A stretch of 10,698 nucleotides of DNA from Podila epigama (lineage: Eukaryota; Mortierellomycota; Mortierellomycetes; Mortierellales; Mortierellaceae): positions 1 through 10,698 of the forward strand of contig JAAAVE010001049.1 of the NCBI GenBank assembly GCA_015679605.1, in the 5' to 3' direction. The notes beneath the pieces were generated by a model. It saw only the letters and a list, made by a program, of their open reading frames with translations, had not been told where the DNA came from and did not search any database. Below, one piece after another: positions 9,374-10,698 of the stretch (position 1 is the stretch's first letter; each line of letters begins with the position of its first letter). A program made the translations under genes and the position numbers.

Positions 9374-10461
9374 CTATGGGTCCCGCACATGGATAAGTGT
9401 GTCGTCAAGTAGTTGCTCCAGGTCCTGGATAGGGATATGTGATGCTATCGTACTTCCCTATAGCAGTAGATATATGAATGTACGCATAGCGAATGAAAGA
9501 GAGAAAGAGATGAAAATGAGTGTCAGTGTCTAAAGTCAATCCTCTAAAAAAAAAATGCAGAAAGAGTTGTCAGCACATAGCGCTGGGCGTACCTCTTGAA
9601 ACTCTTTGTAGGCATCTTCAATCTCGAGCCGAATGGTTGTCTGTTGTGCCTTGGACTGGTTTAAGGCACTACCAAGACGGCGGTTATCCAGGCGGACCTA
9701 AATATAAATTCGATGGCACTCCAAGCCCTGTCAATCAGTCGCAGTCGAGAACTTGTTTCCTTTCTCCATAGGCTACCAGAGGTCATGGAAAGAAGCAGAC
9801 AGCTCAAACAAGATGGTTACCCTTTCCAATTCAGCCCTGAGTCTTTGTACCTCTGCCTCCTTCGTTGGCACAACACGAGCACGAACAGCAACGTTGGGTG
9901 ATCTGAAAGGGACAAGAAGCCGATTAGACTCTTAACTCGCTCATAAAAAAGTGCAGGTTGATGATGGACAATGAAATATAAAAAAAAAAAAAAAAAAAAA
10001 TACTTGCATGTCTAGTAGTGTCCTTGACCCAGCTGTCCGTCCTTTGTTCTTTGCGTCCACAATGAGACGATCCAGCCCGTTCAATTTGAAGATGAGGTTT
10101 CGCTCTTGGATAATTTGTTCAAATTCGTTCTACAGTGTGCATAATGTTAGTGTAAGATACAAATTGGACTGAGATAGATGGTAACTTGGTTGAACTGTCA
10201 ACATGAATGAAAAATACATACGTTCACTTCGACGTTCAGAAACTGGCAGACCTTGTCGTGGGCGTCCCTAAGTTCGAGTGGTGTGGCATTGGCGACGAGA
10301 GGGAAACATTCCTGGACGGCATTAAAGTTGCATGCTTTGACCGTTTCCTGCAGTGACTTTTCAAGAATCTTTCGAAGACGAATCATGCGAGGACCCTCGG
10401 GCTCTTCTGGCTCGTCTAGATCGTCCATGGGCAGGTCAACAGTGTCTTCGGCCTCTGGCAT
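9374..10461 (-). CDS. NNF1: Nnf1/PMF1-family kinetochore protein, MIS12/MIND complex subunit (5 exons, 210 aa)
   Basis: Nnf1 pairs with Mis12/Mtw1 in the four-subunit MIND complex, which links centromeric CENP-C to the Ndc80 microtubule-binding complex. Exons, 5' to 3': 10461-10222, 10129-10008, 9902-9821, 9697-9593 and 9457-9374 (TAG). The signature is RMIRLRKILEKSLQETVKAC followed by NFNAVQECFPLVA (about residues 26-57). After the first junction it continues VNEFEQIIQERNLIFKLN and GLDRLIVDA, the family core. Exons 3-4 (VQRLRAELER, then VRLDNRRLGSALNQ and LEIEDAYKEFQE) form the expected C-terminal coiled coil. The 210-residue length agrees with yeast Nnf1 and human PMF1 (both near 200). An acidic N terminus (MPEAEDTVDLPMDDLDEPEE) precedes the core. 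Intron 2 needs a GC donor to keep frame. The last acceptor is uncertain: an earlier TTTTAG at 9546-9544 would replace the 27-residue end with RIDFRH. Confidence 0.9.
9458..9592 (-). other. Intron 4 of NNF1
   Basis: The donor GTACGC follows TTTCAAGAG and the chosen acceptor is TGCTATAG. It leads to GSTIASHIPIQDLEQLLDDT and a TAG stop. The intron contains an internal TTTTTTTTTTAG at 9555-9544, which could act as a competing acceptor and give a short RIDFRH tail. The longer tail reads like a genuine protein end. Confidence 0.6.
9903..10007 (-). other. Intron 2 of NNF1, GC-AG intron
   Basis: The donor is GCAAGT directly after GACAT, and the acceptor is CCCTTTCAG. A branch-like CTAAT lies about 25 bases before the acceptor. 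Joining gives LLDISPNVAVRARVVPTKEA in frame. The GT four bases inside (GTATTT) would shift the frame and reach TGA after about 23 codons. No other GT in exon 2 has the needed phase. A run of 21 T lies just inside the 5' end of the intron. Confidence 0.8.
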
Positions 10462-10475
10462 CAATGCAAAACATA

Positions 10476-10496
10476 TGAACTATATGTGATAGTTCA
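10476..10496. promoter_or_regulatory. Perfect 8-bp inverted repeat in the NNF1 leader
   Basis: TGAACTAT and ATAGTTCA are exact reverse complements separated by five bases, ending 15 bases upstream of the NNF1 start codon. The site could be a short hairpin in the mRNA leader or a dyad protein-binding site. No known factor was recognised. Confidence 0.5.
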
Positions 10497-10542
10497 AGAA
10501 AATAATGAGCGCCTGGAATATGTTTTTCCAAGTATCATAGCA

Positions 10543-10557
10543 TATTTAAAGCACGTG
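10543..10557 (-). promoter_or_regulatory. TATA-like element and CACGTG E-box for NNF1
   Basis: TTTAAATA on the minus strand lies about 82 bases before the NNF1 ATG, a typical TATA-element spacing. The adjoining GCACGTGC contains the palindromic E-box CACGTG (10552-10557), the target of bHLH factors such as Cbf1/Pho4 in yeasts. The motifs are seen directly; their use is inferred. Confidence 0.4.
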
Positions 10558-10580
10558 CAACATCATGGCTGGCCATTTGT

Positions 10581-10660
10581 GGAAATTTTGCGAAAATTCC
10601 GTGCTTCAGTGACGTATTTTCGCTTCACAGAAAGTGACGACCTATTCCCATATAAAGATA
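10581..10660 (+). promoter_or_regulatory. Divergent promoter core for a gene beyond the right edge
   Basis: TATAAAG at 10651-10657 faces right. Between it and the NNF1 TATA element lie an imperfect palindrome (GGAAATTTTG/CGAAAATTCC, 8 of 10 pairs, 10581-10600), a TGACGT (10610-10615), a TGACGA (10635-10640) and two TTTTCGC words on opposite strands. TGACGT is a CRE/ATF-type half-site. No ATG-led ORF follows before the window ends, so the target gene is presumed to lie outside. Confidence 0.4.
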
Positions 10661-10698
10661 TCGTTGGAAATACAGCTTCAAGGATTGCCACCAAATTT

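Overview
The window is nuclear DNA from a eukaryote, most likely a filamentous fungus. Two genes on the minus strand are broken by 13 short introns of about 90-137 nt with GT/GC...AG ends and pyrimidine-rich tracts. Coding density is high, and simple-sequence runs (polyA/polyT, GATT, CAA/CAG, GAT) are common. A Mucoromycota-type early-diverging fungus (for example Mortierella-like) fits the compact tandem genes and the animal-like domain layout of the large gene. This placement is inference; no phylogenetic marker was tested.

Layout. (1) Positions 1-1199 hold no convincing gene. An open frame of unknown ownership touches the left edge. A small plus-strand unit (TATA box at 274, ATG at 344, AATAAA at 594) is possible but unproven. 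(2) Positions 1200-9207, minus strand, form a ten-exon gene for a predicted 2346-residue ZFC3H1/Red1-family protein. This is the zinc-finger scaffold of the nuclear RNA-surveillance complexes MTREC (fission yeast) and PAXT (human). (3) A 166-bp intergenic gap carries a (GATT)10 microsatellite, an AATAAA signal and a tiny upstream ORF. (4) Positions 9374-10461, minus strand, form a five-exon gene for a predicted 210-residue NNF1/PMF1 protein, a subunit of the MIS12/MIND kinetochore complex. (5) Positions 10462-10698 look like a two-way promoter: a TATA-like element for NNF1 on the minus strand and a TATAAAG facing a probable gene beyond the right edge.

The two genes act in separate nuclear processes (RNA decay and chromosome segregation), and nothing in the sequence shows a functional link beyond their tight tandem spacing. 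All splice phases were worked out by hand and close without a frame break. The most notable observation is that each gene has one intron whose best, phase-consistent donor is GCAAGT, making two probable GC-AG introns. No mobile element, CRISPR array, tRNA or rRNA was recognised.
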